Source: Novosphingobium sp. Rr 2-17 (GTDB lineage: Bacteria > Pseudomonadota > Alphaproteobacteria > Sphingomonadales > Sphingomonadaceae). From it: a stretch of 64,000 nt of DNA. Where the stretch lies: positions 46,121-110,120 of the forward strand of contig NZ_AKFJ01000008.1 in NCBI RefSeq assembly GCF_000272475.1, in the 5' to 3' direction. Made by a program: the position numbers and the translations under genes. Under the pieces are notes generated by a model. That model did no database searches. It had not been told where the DNA came from and worked only from the letters and a program-made list of their open reading frames with translations. Shown here one piece after another: positions 49,061 through 57,576 of this stretch. The stretch's first letter is position 1. Each line of letters starts with the position of its first letter.

Positions 49061-49893
49061 AACCGCCGATCGGTCGCGACACCAAGCTGTGCATGTCGCT
49101 TTCCGCAAGACCGGGCAATGCCGGCTCGCTGCTGCATAACCGCCTCTATGAAATGCTCGGGCTAGACTTCGTCTATAAATCGTTCAGCACTACCGACCTT
49201 CCGGCAGCGGTCGGCGGTATCCGCGCATTGGGCATTCGCGGCAGCGCGATTTCGATGCCGTTCAAGGAAGCCGTGATCCCGCTGATCGACACGTTGGAGC
49301 CGTCCGCCAGCGCGATCGATAGCGTCAACACCATCGTCAACGACGATGGCCACCTGACCGGCTACAACACCGACTTTACCGCAGTGCGCGATCTGCTGGT
49401 ATCGCACGCGATCGATCCGGCGATGCCCTTCATCGTGCGCGGCAGTGGGGGGATGGCGAAAGCCGTCGTCGCCGCGCTGCGCGATTGCGGGTTCGACCAA
49501 GGCACGGTCGTCGCCCGCAATGCCGGGGCCGGACAAGCGCTGGCCGCGCAGTACGGCTATCGCTGGGCAGCGGACCTGCCGGCGCCAGGCACGCCGATGC
49601 TGGTCAACGTCACCCCGCTTGGCATGGCCGGCGCCGACGAACACGCGCTCAGCTTCGATATGGCGCAGATCGCCGGGTGCGAGGTCGCCTTCGACGTGGT
49701 CGCTCAGCCCGCAGCTACCCCGTTCATGCGCGCCGCCCAAGCCGCTGACAAGGCGACCGTCTCGGGCGCGGAAGTGATCGTGCTGCAGGCCGTCGAGCAA
49801 TTCGTACTCTACACCGGCATCCGTCCCACCCCGGAAATGATCCGCGACGCCGCCGTGTTCGCGCACGGACCGCAGATCGCCGAACGGCTATAG
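49057..49893 (+). CDS. shikimate dehydrogenase-like oxidoreductase
   Basis: A 278-residue AroE-family protein. Lys70 (SMPFKEAVIPL), Asn91 and Asp106 (NTIVNDDGHLTGYNTDF) match the catalytic and substrate residues of shikimate dehydrogenase, and FIVRGSGGMAKAVVAALRDCG is the NADP-binding loop. The substrate-binding N-terminus, usually P-x-x-H-S-x-S-P, reads LSARPGNAG, so the substrate may not be shikimate. It is coupled to fruR by a 4-nt overlap with AGGAG before the start. I therefore do not call it aroE. Confidence 0.82.
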   Translation: MKPPIGRDTKLCMSLSARPGNAGSLLHNRLYEMLGLDFVYKSFSTTDLPAAVGGIRALGIRGSAISMPFKEAVIPLIDTLEPSASAIDSVNTIVNDDGHLTGYNTDFTAVRDLLVSHAIDPAMPFIVRGSGGMAKAVVAALRDCGFDQGTVVARNAGAGQALAAQYGYRWAADLPAPGTPMLVNVTPLGMAGADEHALSFDMAQIAGCEVAFDVVAQPAATPFMRAAQAADKATVSGAEVIVLQAVEQFVLYTGIRPTPEMIRDAAVFAHGPQIAERL

Positions 49894-50351
49894 TTCCGCT
49901 CGGAAGTCCTACTCCCATCGGCTCCCCGGTTCCGGCAAAGAACGGCTCGACAACGACCGCAGCCTCTGGCCGAGGCTGGGTGTGCCCACCATGATTCCCA
50001 TCTCCGGACAATTTGGTATTTCTCGTTGGGAACGAGCGATAAGTCATAAGAAGGCCGCAGAAACGCATGGAAAGCGTCGCGGGGAAACCTCCAGCCTGGG
50101 CGCCGGGCCGACGCCGCCGGCCTTCGCATCCGCCTCGGCCTTCTTCAGCACACCTGATCTTGCGTGAACCTCAATCGCTTCATCTGCCTGTCCGTCCTTC
50201 CATCGGGCCGGATTCTAACCACGCTTGGAAGAAAATCAGGACGCCGCAGGGCTCACAACACACGGGAGAGCGGACGCTTACAGCCACTCAGAGCGATGAC
50301 GGTTATTAACCATTGATGATTTAGCAGACTGGGGCGAAAGGATCGTTTGAT
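49894..50351. other. 458-bp gene-free region
   Basis: No convincing coding ORF, RNA gene or terminator hairpin is seen. The 3' part is more AT-rich and probably carries the promoter of the GGDEF gene. Confidence 0.5.
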
Positions 50352-51554
50352 ATGAGCGGCGCGATAGCATTGTTAATCGTTAACTCAGCGGTCGCGGGAC
50401 TGTTTTCGCTCTGTTATTTCCTGATCGCCCTAATCAACCGCAGTGAACGCCCGGTGATTGTTTTCAGCATCAGCTATTTGATCGGAATGAGCTCGCCGAT
50501 CAGCGAACTGATGGTGCACTTCAGCAACTATCCCGTGCCGTTCATGCTCTTGAGCTACTTCGGACTGGAATGCGGCTTCCTCGCTATGGCTGCCGCGCTT
50601 TCCGCGTTCGAGCGCAAACGCCCACTTTGGCCTGCCATTTTTGGAATTGCATGCTTAGCGGCGATCATGCGCTTTTTGATCTGGAATGGGCCGCGCGATG
50701 ATCTCCTCTATGAAATCTGCTACCAATTGCCGCTGGCTCTTGCGCTGTTCCTATGCGTCGGCGTCGCTCTTTCCAATGCGCACAGACTGACTTTGTACTA
50801 CACTCTTTCGGTCCTGTTCGGCGCCTGCGGGGCCAATTTCCTGATCAAACCTTTCGTCGCCGTAGCGATGGGGTCTGGAAGGACGGCCAAAGATTATGCC
50901 GGCAGCGCCTATGCTCTATACTCGCAGGCCAGCAACGGAATCCTGCTGACCGCCGCCGGCCTAGTCGTTCTTTTGGTTGTAATTCAGACCGCTATCCGAG
51001 AGCATCTCGAGACGTCGGATACAGACCACCTTTCAGGTTTGCTCAACCGCCGCGGCTTCGATCGTAGAGCGCAGGGGCTAGTCGGTTCTACCCTGCCAGA
51101 AGCCACGGACGTTTGCGTCGTGATGATCGACCTCGATCATTTCAAGAGCATCAACGACACATGGGGTCATGACACCGGCGATCGCGTGATACAGATTTTT
51201 TCCGAGATTCTTCGCAATGCCGCGCCGCAATCGGCATTGGCCGCCCGCACCGGGGGGGAAGAGTTCGTTTTGTTACTCCACCGCACGAAAATCGAAAGCG
51301 CGAGACTTCTCGCGGAACTCATCCGCCAGCAGACGACTGCCCACCAATATCCGGATATCCCCGCCTTCACCTTCAGTGCCGGCATCGCAAAGTTGATCCC
51401 CGGAGAGAGCCTTTCGCAACTGATCCGCCGCGCCGACCAGGCAACCTATCGCGCCAAGCTGGGCGGTCGCAACCGGAGCGAGCTCGATCTGACGGGGATC
51501 GCGGATTCCGACGATCATGCGCAAGATTGGAATGCTTGCAGTTGGCATGGCTGA
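50352..51554 (+). CDS. membrane diguanylate cyclase (GGDEF domain)
   Basis: A 400-residue protein with an N-terminal region of about seven membrane spans (residues ~5-210), of a type I do not recognise. A GGDEF domain (~220-385) follows: DLDHFKSINDTWGHDTGD (metal-binding) and TGGEEFVLLL (signature near residue 300, GGEEF is an active variant). No EAL domain and no clear RxxD inhibitory site are present. It should make cyclic di-GMP in response to an unknown membrane signal. Its base composition is somewhat lower in GC than its neighbours. Confidence 0.92.
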   Translation: MSGAIALLIVNSAVAGLFSLCYFLIALINRSERPVIVFSISYLIGMSSPISELMVHFSNYPVPFMLLSYFGLECGFLAMAAALSAFERKRPLWPAIFGIACLAAIMRFLIWNGPRDDLLYEICYQLPLALALFLCVGVALSNAHRLTLYYTLSVLFGACGANFLIKPFVAVAMGSGRTAKDYAGSAYALYSQASNGILLTAAGLVVLLVVIQTAIREHLETSDTDHLSGLLNRRGFDRRAQGLVGSTLPEATDVCVVMIDLDHFKSINDTWGHDTGDRVIQIFSEILRNAAPQSALAARTGGEEFVLLLHRTKIESARLLAELIRQQTTAHQYPDIPAFTFSAGIAKLIPGESLSQLIRRADQATYRAKLGGRNRSELDLTGIADSDDHAQDWNACSWHG

Positions 51555-51852
51555 TTTTGACCGCGTAGATTCCCATCCCATGTTCGATGCCGGACTACGC
51601 CAGCAACAGTTCGTCGTACATCGCACCCGAACCACCCGCGCTCGTACCGGCTTCGGCGACATCGTTCATCTGTCGGCAATGCAAATCTGAACACGCAGAC
51701 GCTCCATGCAATTGTTGGTGCAGAGCCATGCTGCACCTCACGACGCTGAATGGAGGGGGTTCTGGCTGTCGGTTACGCGTTTCATGCGGGCCACGGTCGG
51801 GTGAAAAGCTGCTGTTTGCAGGCCTCCTGGTCAAGTTTGAAGGAGTACCGCA
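51555..51852. other. 298-bp intergenic region
   Basis: Short ORFs occur on both strands, but none has a convincing ribosome site or family. It presumably carries the promoter of the OmpA-family gene, whose AAGGAG lies just before its start. Confidence 0.45.
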
Positions 51853-52719
51853 ATGAGTGTCGTTTCTAAACGTCCGAAAGTTCTTTTAGTGTTTGCCCTG
51901 CTTGCCGGGGCAGCGTCGGGCAGCGTGTCTGCGCAACCGCCGCAGGACGCGCCTGATCCGGAAGTCGGCGCGACCGTAACCGGCGAGCGCCCGGTTCAGG
52001 GGCCTGAGATCAAGGGCATCATTTCCGCCCGCAGCGGCGATCGGATGCAAGTCACTGCCGAGGACGGCACCAAGACCGTCATCACCATCGACGATACGAC
52101 CAAGATTACCGCCAGCAAGGGTGTTTTCGGTATTGGTCGCAGCAAGCTGGCCGCCACCTCGCTGCTCAACGGCCTGCCGGTGACCGTCAAGACCATGCAG
52201 GCCGGAGAGACCCTGCTGGCGAGCCAGATCAACCTTCAGGGCAAGGATCTGAAGACCGCATCGATGATCCATAACGGCACCGACCAGCGCTTTGCCGAAC
52301 AGACCGCTGCCACCGAGGCGCTGCGCGGTCGCATGGGCGATATCGACCAGTACAACGTCAAAAGCACGACGAACGTGAACTTCGACACTGGCAAGGCCGT
52401 GCTATCTCCGCAGGCGAAGGCCGATCTGTGCGCTGCGGCCACCACCGCCGAGGGCATGAGCAATGCCTTGCTGCTGGTCGTGGGCTATACCGACTCGACC
52501 GGAACTCCAGAATACAACCAGACCCTGAGCGAAAAGCGCGCCGGCAACGTCGTTAATTTCCTGCAGCAGGCCTGCCACTGGAAGCCTTATCGCATGCTGA
52601 CCCCCACTGGCATGTCCGAAGCGGACCCCTTGGCGGACAACAACACACCCGAAGGCAAGGCGCAAAACCGCCGCGTCTCGGTGAACGTCCTGGTCAGCAA
52701 GGGCCTCGACGGCCTGTAA
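51853..52719 (+). CDS. OmpA-family outer-membrane protein
   Basis: A 288-residue protein. A signal peptide (…GSVSAQ) is followed by a beta-rich domain (~45-130: SARSGDRMQVTAEDGTKTVITIDDTTKI) that is not the usual OmpA barrel. An OmpA-type peptidoglycan-binding domain follows (~165-280: NVNFDTGKAVLSPQAK, VVGYTDSTGTPEYNQTLSEKRA, NRRVSVNVLV). It should tie the outer membrane or periplasmic face to peptidoglycan. AAGGAG lies 7 nt before the ATG and a strong terminator follows. Confidence 0.92.
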   Translation: MSVVSKRPKVLLVFALLAGAASGSVSAQPPQDAPDPEVGATVTGERPVQGPEIKGIISARSGDRMQVTAEDGTKTVITIDDTTKITASKGVFGIGRSKLAATSLLNGLPVTVKTMQAGETLLASQINLQGKDLKTASMIHNGTDQRFAEQTAATEALRGRMGDIDQYNVKSTTNVNFDTGKAVLSPQAKADLCAAATTAEGMSNALLLVVGYTDSTGTPEYNQTLSEKRAGNVVNFLQQACHWKPYRMLTPTGMSEADPLADNNTPEGKAQNRRVSVNVLVSKGLDGL

Positions 52720-52725
52720 AGCTCG

Positions 52726-52755
52726 TGGGGTGGGCCTTAAAAGCCCACCCCATTT
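52726..52755 (+). terminator. terminator after the OmpA-family gene
   Basis: Perfect 10-bp stem (TGGGGTGGGC/GCCCACCCCA), 7-nt loop, then TTT. It begins 7 nt after the stop codon. Confidence 0.88.
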
Positions 52756-52897
52756 CCATACCCTACTTGCGAGCCCGAAGGACGAAGCAACGCGGGGCGG
52801 ACCGGAATGACGTAGAGTAGCGCGTTCCGGGGTGGATTTCCGCCGTAAACCCCATAGACTGTCTTTGAACCTAATATTTCCAGGGATGGCGGTCTGA

Positions 52898-53134
52898 ATG
52901 GACAAAGACATCGCTCGCATCGTCGCTACTGGCGCTGCAACAATTTCTCGCGAACTCGAGCGCCTTTTCCTCATTACAAAGCATCATCTGCCTGAGAGTT
53001 CTGATCTCCATAACGGCATCACAGACGTGCTCTCTGGGGTGGGCCTTCACATAATGCAGCCAGCATTCGATGCTTGTCCGGAGCTAGAGGCCGAGTTCGA
53101 CCATCGGGTCGAACGATATGGCGTCATGACCTGA
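52898..53134 (+). CDS. small hypothetical protein
   Basis: A 78-residue ORF (MDKDIARIVATGAATISRELERLF…) with balanced composition, no signal peptide and no membrane segment, mostly helix-forming. I know no family. No strong ribosome site is visible, and the GC content is lower than in the neighbours. Possibly a real small gene. Confidence 0.45.
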   Translation: MDKDIARIVATGAATISRELERLFLITKHHLPESSDLHNGITDVLSGVGLHIMQPAFDACPELEAEFDHRVERYGVMT

Positions 53135-53247
53135 GTTCAGCTTTTAGGATAGGTTCGCAACGCCAGTTGCTGAGGTAGATTGCGGACAAACACCACTGGC
53201 ACGGCTGGCCGAAATTTTCCAAGCAGCTTAGTGACTTAGCAACGAAC

Positions 53248-53796
53248 TCAACCGACGACAGCAAGCGGTCCTGCCGCAAAGCTATCGCGGGTGATCTCGT
53301 AGATCACATGCTCGACCATAACACCGGAACGCTCGATGTGGCGGGTCCGGTCGGTCAGCAGGCCGCCGATGTTGGCCATGGCCTTGCGCGAAATGACGTT
53401 GTCGGCGCCGACCTGGAAGACCACCCGCTCGAAATGGGCAAGCGCATGGGCGATCAGCAGGCGCTTGAACTCGGCATTATAGCCGCCGCCCCAATAGGCG
53501 CGCGCGAGGAACGACCAGCCGATCTCGATCTCGTTCGGCGCTTCGGCTTCGGGCAGGCCATAGCGGCTCGATCCGATTATCGCACCGGTTTGCTTGTCGA
53601 TGATCGCGAAGGCGCCGCCGCTGGCCATCGCCTCGTCGAAAAAGGCGCGAAACACCGGCTCTTGCCAACGGTCGTGCGCGGGATGGACCGCCCAAATCTG
53701 CGGGTCGGAAGCGAGCGCGTACAATGCTGCCCAATCGTCTGGGCGCAGGGGGCGAAGCGTCAGCCTGTCCCCTTCGAGAACCGGCTGACGATCCAT
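53248..53796 (-). CDS. GNAT-family N-acetyltransferase
   Basis: A 182-residue acetyltransferase of the RimJ/RimL type: LEGDRLTLRPLRPDDWAALYALASDP at the start, IGWSFLARAYWGGGYNAEFKRLLIAHAL in the acetyl-CoA region, QVGADNVISRKAMANIGGLL near the end. The substrate is unknown. It follows the aminotransferase gene with one nucleotide between stop and start (TGACATG), so the two are cotranscribed. Confidence 0.92.
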   Translation of the reverse strand: MDRQPVLEGDRLTLRPLRPDDWAALYALASDPQIWAVHPAHDRWQEPVFRAFFDEAMASGGAFAIIDKQTGAIIGSSRYGLPEAEAPNEIEIGWSFLARAYWGGGYNAEFKRLLIAHALAHFERVVFQVGADNVISRKAMANIGGLLTDRTRHIERSGVMVEHVIYEITRDSFAAGPLAVVG

Positions 53797-53797
53797 G

Positions 53798-54994
53798 TCA
53801 GGCAGCCGGTTCGGTCTGGCCGGTCACTTTGGCGGTCGCGGCGATGAACTGATCGATGTTGCCCATCGTCAGCCCTGCCACGTTGATGCGGCCCGAACCG
53901 GCGAAGTAGATGCCGTGGTCAGTGCGCATTGCCATCACTTGCTCAGGCGTGAAGGGAATGATCGAGAACAAGCCGTTCTGGACGCCCACGGGCGTGAGAT
54001 CGACACCGCCGGTCTTGCCGGCCGCGGCCAGGCGCGCGCGCACCTGCCGCATGCGATCGCGCATCTGGTCCAGCTCGTCGAGCCACTGCGCGGTCAGCAC
54101 GGCATCGTCGAGGACGATACGCACGGCGGCAGCGCCATGGTCTGGCGGTTGCGACCAGTTGGCACGCGCCAGCGAGTGGCCGTTCGACATGACCTTCTTC
54201 AGATCCGCCGGATCAGCGACCAGCGCATACAGCGCACCGACGCGATCACGATAGAGACCGAAGTTCTTGTCGCACGAATAGCTGATCAACGCCTCGGGCA
54301 CGGCGGCGAGCACGCGCCGCAGGCCATAAGCGTCCTCCTCCATGCCCAGGCCCAGGCCCTGGTAGGCAAGGTCGATGATCGGCAGCACCTTGGCATCGGC
54401 GACTAGGCCAGCGATCTCGTCCCACTGGGCATTCGAATAATCGATGCCGGTGGGGTTGTGGCAGCAGCCGTGCAGCAGGATCGCGTCGCCCTCACCGGCC
54501 TGCGCCAGCGCAGCGCGCAGCGCGTCCATGTCGGGCGTACCGTCGGCAGCGGCGTGGCTGAACTCGCTGACGGCGAGGCCCAGATCGGCGCAGATCTGGT
54601 TGTGGTTGGGCCAGCTCGGCTTGCCCACGATCACGCGGGTATAGCCGGCACGCTTGACCATGCCGAGTGCGAGGCGCAGCGAGCCAGTGCCGCCCGGCGT
54701 CTGCATGCCTTCGATGCGGCCGCCCAGGCTGGGGCCCGATTTGCCGAAGATATACGGCATCAGCGCCTCGACAAAGGCCATGTCGCCTTCGGGGCCGAGG
54801 TAGGCCTTTGAATCCTGCTCGTCGACCAGCTTGCGCTCAGCCGCCTTGATCGCGGCGAACACGGGCGTATCGCCCTGCCCGGTGCGATAGACACCGACGC
54901 CAAGGTCGATCTTGTCGCTACGCGGATCGTCGTTGTGGAGCTTGATGAGCGCGAGAAGCGCGTCGGCGGGCTGTTGCTGAAGGTTGCTAAGCAT
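53798..54994 (-). CDS. aromatic/aspartate aminotransferase (class I PLP)
   Basis: A 398-residue fold-type I aminotransferase. MLSNLQQQPADALLALIKLHNDDPRSDKIDLGVGVYR and QTPGGTGSLRLALGMVKRAG are typical of the tyrosine/aspartate branch. HGCCHNPTGIDYSNAQWDEIA and ISYSCDKNFGLYRDRVG (the pyridoxal-lysine) are intact, and the C-terminal SGRINVAGLT with its substrate-binding arginine is present. It transfers the amino group between aromatic amino acids or aspartate and 2-oxoglutarate. It heads a two-gene operon with the GNAT gene. Confidence 0.95.
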   Translation of the reverse strand: MLSNLQQQPADALLALIKLHNDDPRSDKIDLGVGVYRTGQGDTPVFAAIKAAERKLVDEQDSKAYLGPEGDMAFVEALMPYIFGKSGPSLGGRIEGMQTPGGTGSLRLALGMVKRAGYTRVIVGKPSWPNHNQICADLGLAVSEFSHAAADGTPDMDALRAALAQAGEGDAILLHGCCHNPTGIDYSNAQWDEIAGLVADAKVLPIIDLAYQGLGLGMEEDAYGLRRVLAAVPEALISYSCDKNFGLYRDRVGALYALVADPADLKKVMSNGHSLARANWSQPPDHGAAAVRIVLDDAVLTAQWLDELDQMRDRMRQVRARLAAAGKTGGVDLTPVGVQNGLFSIIPFTPEQVMAMRTDHGIYFAGSGRINVAGLTMGNIDQFIAATAKVTGQTEPAA

Positions 54995-55064
54995 GGCGCG
55001 CGGCCCTTAACCCTACCGCTGCGCAAGCGCAACACAGTAGCTGTGAAAATCGATGTCGCTGCAA

Positions 55065-55100
55065 TTTTAAAACACCGACCCCGGCAGGGACCGGTGTTTT
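55065..55100 (-). terminator. terminator after the DUF1134 gene
   Basis: Stem AAAACACCG (55069-55077)/CGGTGTTTT (55092-55100) with a further CC/GG inner pairing. On the minus strand TTTTAAAA follows, giving a long U-tract. It is ~10 nt after the DUF1134 stop. Confidence 0.85.
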
Positions 55101-55109
55101 CACATCACC

Positions 55110-55967
55110 TCAGAACGGCAGCCAGGTCTGCTTCTGAGTGAACTTCATGTACCCCACGTTCGCACCCACGCGAAGGCCAGCGCCCGCGCGGACCGGGATC
55201 AGCACAACGTTGCCCCGGCGCAAGTAACTGACGGTAAAGCCACCCACCAGATAGGCCTGCCCCTCGCCCGCGCCGAAGCGCTTGAACAAGTCCTGGCTGT
55301 CGTAGAGGTTATAGACCAGCACGAAAGCGCTGGCGGCATTGGCACCGGCATCGAAGCCGATCGACGGGCCAGTCCAGTACACCGGGCGCTCGCCCTCGAT
55401 CTTGTGGTGCAACGTCCCCGATCCATAGCGCAGACCCACCGCAATCGCGCCGCCCGCCTCGCGCCCGACGATATACGCGTTGGGGTGGCCCTGCTTCTTG
55501 AGCAGGTCGCGAATGAGATCGGCTAAGCCCTTGGCACCCTTTCCAAACACACCCTCTGCCGCGCCGATCAGGTCGTCATCGCGGTAGGTCGAGGTGCTGT
55601 CAGCCGCCGCTGGCGGTGGCAGCGGGGGAGCCACGTTGGGCGGCGGTGCCCCATCCGCCGGCGGAGCGGGATAGGCGGATGGAGCGGAATATGGCGCAGC
55701 GCCGGAGGGCGCATCGACCGGTGTGCCGTTGCCCGGCCCATTGCTGGGCACGGTCTGCGGGTCGACAGCAGGCGGCGGGGTACGCGAAGACGTCGCCCCC
55801 CGTCCCAAGTCGGAATCGATCGCCGCGTCCGGGTCAACCGTGGTCATCTGCGCAAATGCGGGCGTAAGCGGCACGATCGCTGCGAGCAAAGCCGCGCCGA
55901 TGGCCAGGAACGGGCGCGCAGTCCGGCCTTTCGCGGTTTGCTTCGACGGCTTGCAGACTGACATCAT
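55110..55967 (-). CDS. EipA-like DUF1134 envelope protein
   Basis: A 285-residue exported protein. Signal peptide (…PLTPAFAQ), then a Pro/Ala-rich linker (~residues 40-120), then the DUF1134 beta-barrel domain (~125-285: GRDEAGGAIAVGLRYGSGTLHHK and YWTGPSIGFDAGANAASAFVLVYNLYD). In Brucella, EipA (DUF1134) supports cell-envelope integrity. I choose the ATG at 55967, preceded by AGGGAGGG; an upstream start at 56054 would lack a plausible signal peptide. The proline-rich linker is longer than in most relatives I know. Confidence 0.88.
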   Translation of the reverse strand: MMSVCKPSKQTAKGRTARPFLAIGAALLAAIVPLTPAFAQMTTVDPDAAIDSDLGRGATSSRTPPPAVDPQTVPSNGPGNGTPVDAPSGAAPYSAPSAYPAPPADGAPPPNVAPPLPPPAAADSTSTYRDDDLIGAAEGVFGKGAKGLADLIRDLLKKQGHPNAYIVGREAGGAIAVGLRYGSGTLHHKIEGERPVYWTGPSIGFDAGANAASAFVLVYNLYDSQDLFKRFGAGEGQAYLVGGFTVSYLRRGNVVLIPVRAGAGLRVGANVGYMKFTQKQTWLPF

Positions 55968-56228
55968 ATGACCCTCCCTGTTCGACGGACCCGACGACGG
56001 ATCGACTTGGCACCCCGCGCATCTCGTGATGTGCGCGTGACAAGAATGCACCACGCCTTGCCTCGCAATGAACGGTCGCCGGTGCGAGTCTATTTTGCGG
56101 CGAAACGAGTCAAAACGGAGCGGCGACGAGGCAGTGTGCGGCCCCGGGATACAAAAGTGCGAACCCCATGGATCACCCCTTGCCGCCCCGGAAACCCACC
56201 GCTATAGGGACCGCCCTGAGCCGCATCC

Positions 56229-56320
56229 GGAGACGTGGGTGAGTGGCTGAAACCAGCGGTTTGCTAAACCGTCGTGCCCTTAAGGGGGCACCCCGGGTTC
56301 GAATCCCGGCGTCTCCGCCA
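56229..56320 (+). tRNA. tRNA-Ser (GCT anticodon)
   Basis: A 92-nt serine tRNA with long variable arm. The acceptor stem GGAGACG (56229-56235) pairs with CGTCTCC (56310-56316), followed by G and an encoded CCA. The anticodon loop is TTTGCTAAA and the T arm GGGTTCGAATCCC. GCT reads AGC/AGU codons. Confidence 0.96.
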
Positions 56321-56684
56321 TGTGGCCCTCTTCGGAGGGCCATGAGCGCCAGCCCGCAGCAACTTTTCTCCGCAAATACCGCGTAATTCGCGCGGTTCCG
56401 CACCAGCCCAATCCATCGGCGTCCGATTTGGAGCGCGGGAAGATCTGGCATGGAAAAACTGTCCGCAACGAGCGTGGCGGATCCCGACCGACAAGCGAGT
56501 GGATGCTGGCCGATGCCAATGGAACCGTTGCGCGCCGCTCCCGTTAAGCAATTGCCGCCCGATCGCATCCTAGTACTCCCGCATCGCCGCCCTTTTCGTA
56601 AACACGCGGACCGTGCCGGTGATAGATCAGCGCGCGGGAAAACGTTGGGGTCGGCGGCTCGACTTTGAGTGAATTTCAAGGACC
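56321..56684. other. 364-bp region after tRNA-Ser
   Basis: Apart from the hairpin just after the tRNA, nothing coding is convincing. No repeat of the tRNA 3' end is seen up to the window edge. Confidence 0.5.
56323..56342 (+). terminator. hairpin after tRNA-Ser
   Basis: Perfect 8-bp stem (TGGCCCTC/GAGGGCCA) with TTCG tetraloop begins 2 nt after the tRNA CCA. There is no T-tract; it may be a terminator or a processing hairpin. Confidence 0.5.
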
Positions 56685-57257
56685 ATGCGGATGCACTCAG
56701 CGAACGACAATCAGGACCAGGCCCCATCAGGGTCAGCCAAGCTGCCACCTCTACCCTCGCCCGAGCGTGTGCAGGAGTTGCTGTTCGACGCTGCCAGGCT
56801 TGGGCGCGATGACATGGTCCCGATTCTGCTGGAAGCGGGCGCGGACATAGAGGCGACGGACGCCAAAGGGCACACTGCCCTCGTCTTGGCGAGCTATAAC
56901 GGATTTGAAACCACCTCGGCGCTGCTGCTTGAGCATGGCGCAAATCCTAATGGCACGACAACCAGCGGCAGCCCCCTGATGGGAGTCGCGTTCAAGGGCC
57001 ATCTCGCCATCGCCCAACGCCTGCTTGCCGCCGGTGCCGATCCGAACCTGCGAAACCGCGCCGGGCAGACCGCGATCATGATGAGCGCGCTGTTCGACCG
57101 GCGCGCGATCATCGAACTTTTGCTGGACGCCGGCGCCGATCTCAACGCCGCCGACGCCGCCGGGAACAACGCTGCCGACTTGGCTCGTGTCCAGGGGAAC
57201 GCCGACCTCGCGCAATGGCTCATGGGACGCCGGGCGCCCGATCCTGACGCGCTGTGA
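56685..57257 (+). CDS. ankyrin-repeat protein
   Basis: A 190-residue protein made of about four ankyrin repeats (~residues 27-180), for example GRDDMVPILLEAGADIEATDAKGHTALVLASYNGFET and LLLEHGANPNGTTTSGSPLMGVAFKGHL. It has no signal peptide and is probably cytoplasmic. It starts a cluster of accessory-looking genes next to tRNA-Ser. Ankyrin repeats mediate protein-protein contact; the partner is unknown. Confidence 0.88.
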   Translation: MRMHSANDNQDQAPSGSAKLPPLPSPERVQELLFDAARLGRDDMVPILLEAGADIEATDAKGHTALVLASYNGFETTSALLLEHGANPNGTTTSGSPLMGVAFKGHLAIAQRLLAAGADPNLRNRAGQTAIMMSALFDRRAIIELLLDAGADLNAADAAGNNAADLARVQGNADLAQWLMGRRAPDPDAL

Positions 57258-57576
57258 TGGCGGCAATTTCTTAGCCGGCGCGATCACTCCGGTCGGGCTA
57301 CGCCCGCCCTGCAGGATGCACCTTGCGCCCGAACATAAATGAGTGCGGCGATAGCCGAAACGGCGGCGCTGGCCGGCGATTTGCCCGCATGGATTGCGAA
57401 TGCATCATGGCGGTGCAAGCTCTTTGCGACGATCGAGTGAACTGCTCAATTCGGCGACCTGCCCAGCGCCTCCAGCCGGTCGTCGTACAATGACAGCCGC
57501 GCCGTTACGCCGTCGTTGACTCTGCATCCTCGGTATCGTGTAGAAGGGGCAAACATAATCGTCGGGCGGAGATGGC
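57258..57576. other. 319-bp gene-free region
   Basis: No gene or clear hairpin is seen. It presumably contains the promoter of the tandem GntR regulator. Confidence 0.5.

Noticed and set aside
51587..51856. 89-codon ORF ending on the OmpA-gene start
   Set aside because: No family, Cys-rich low-quality translation and no good ribosome site.
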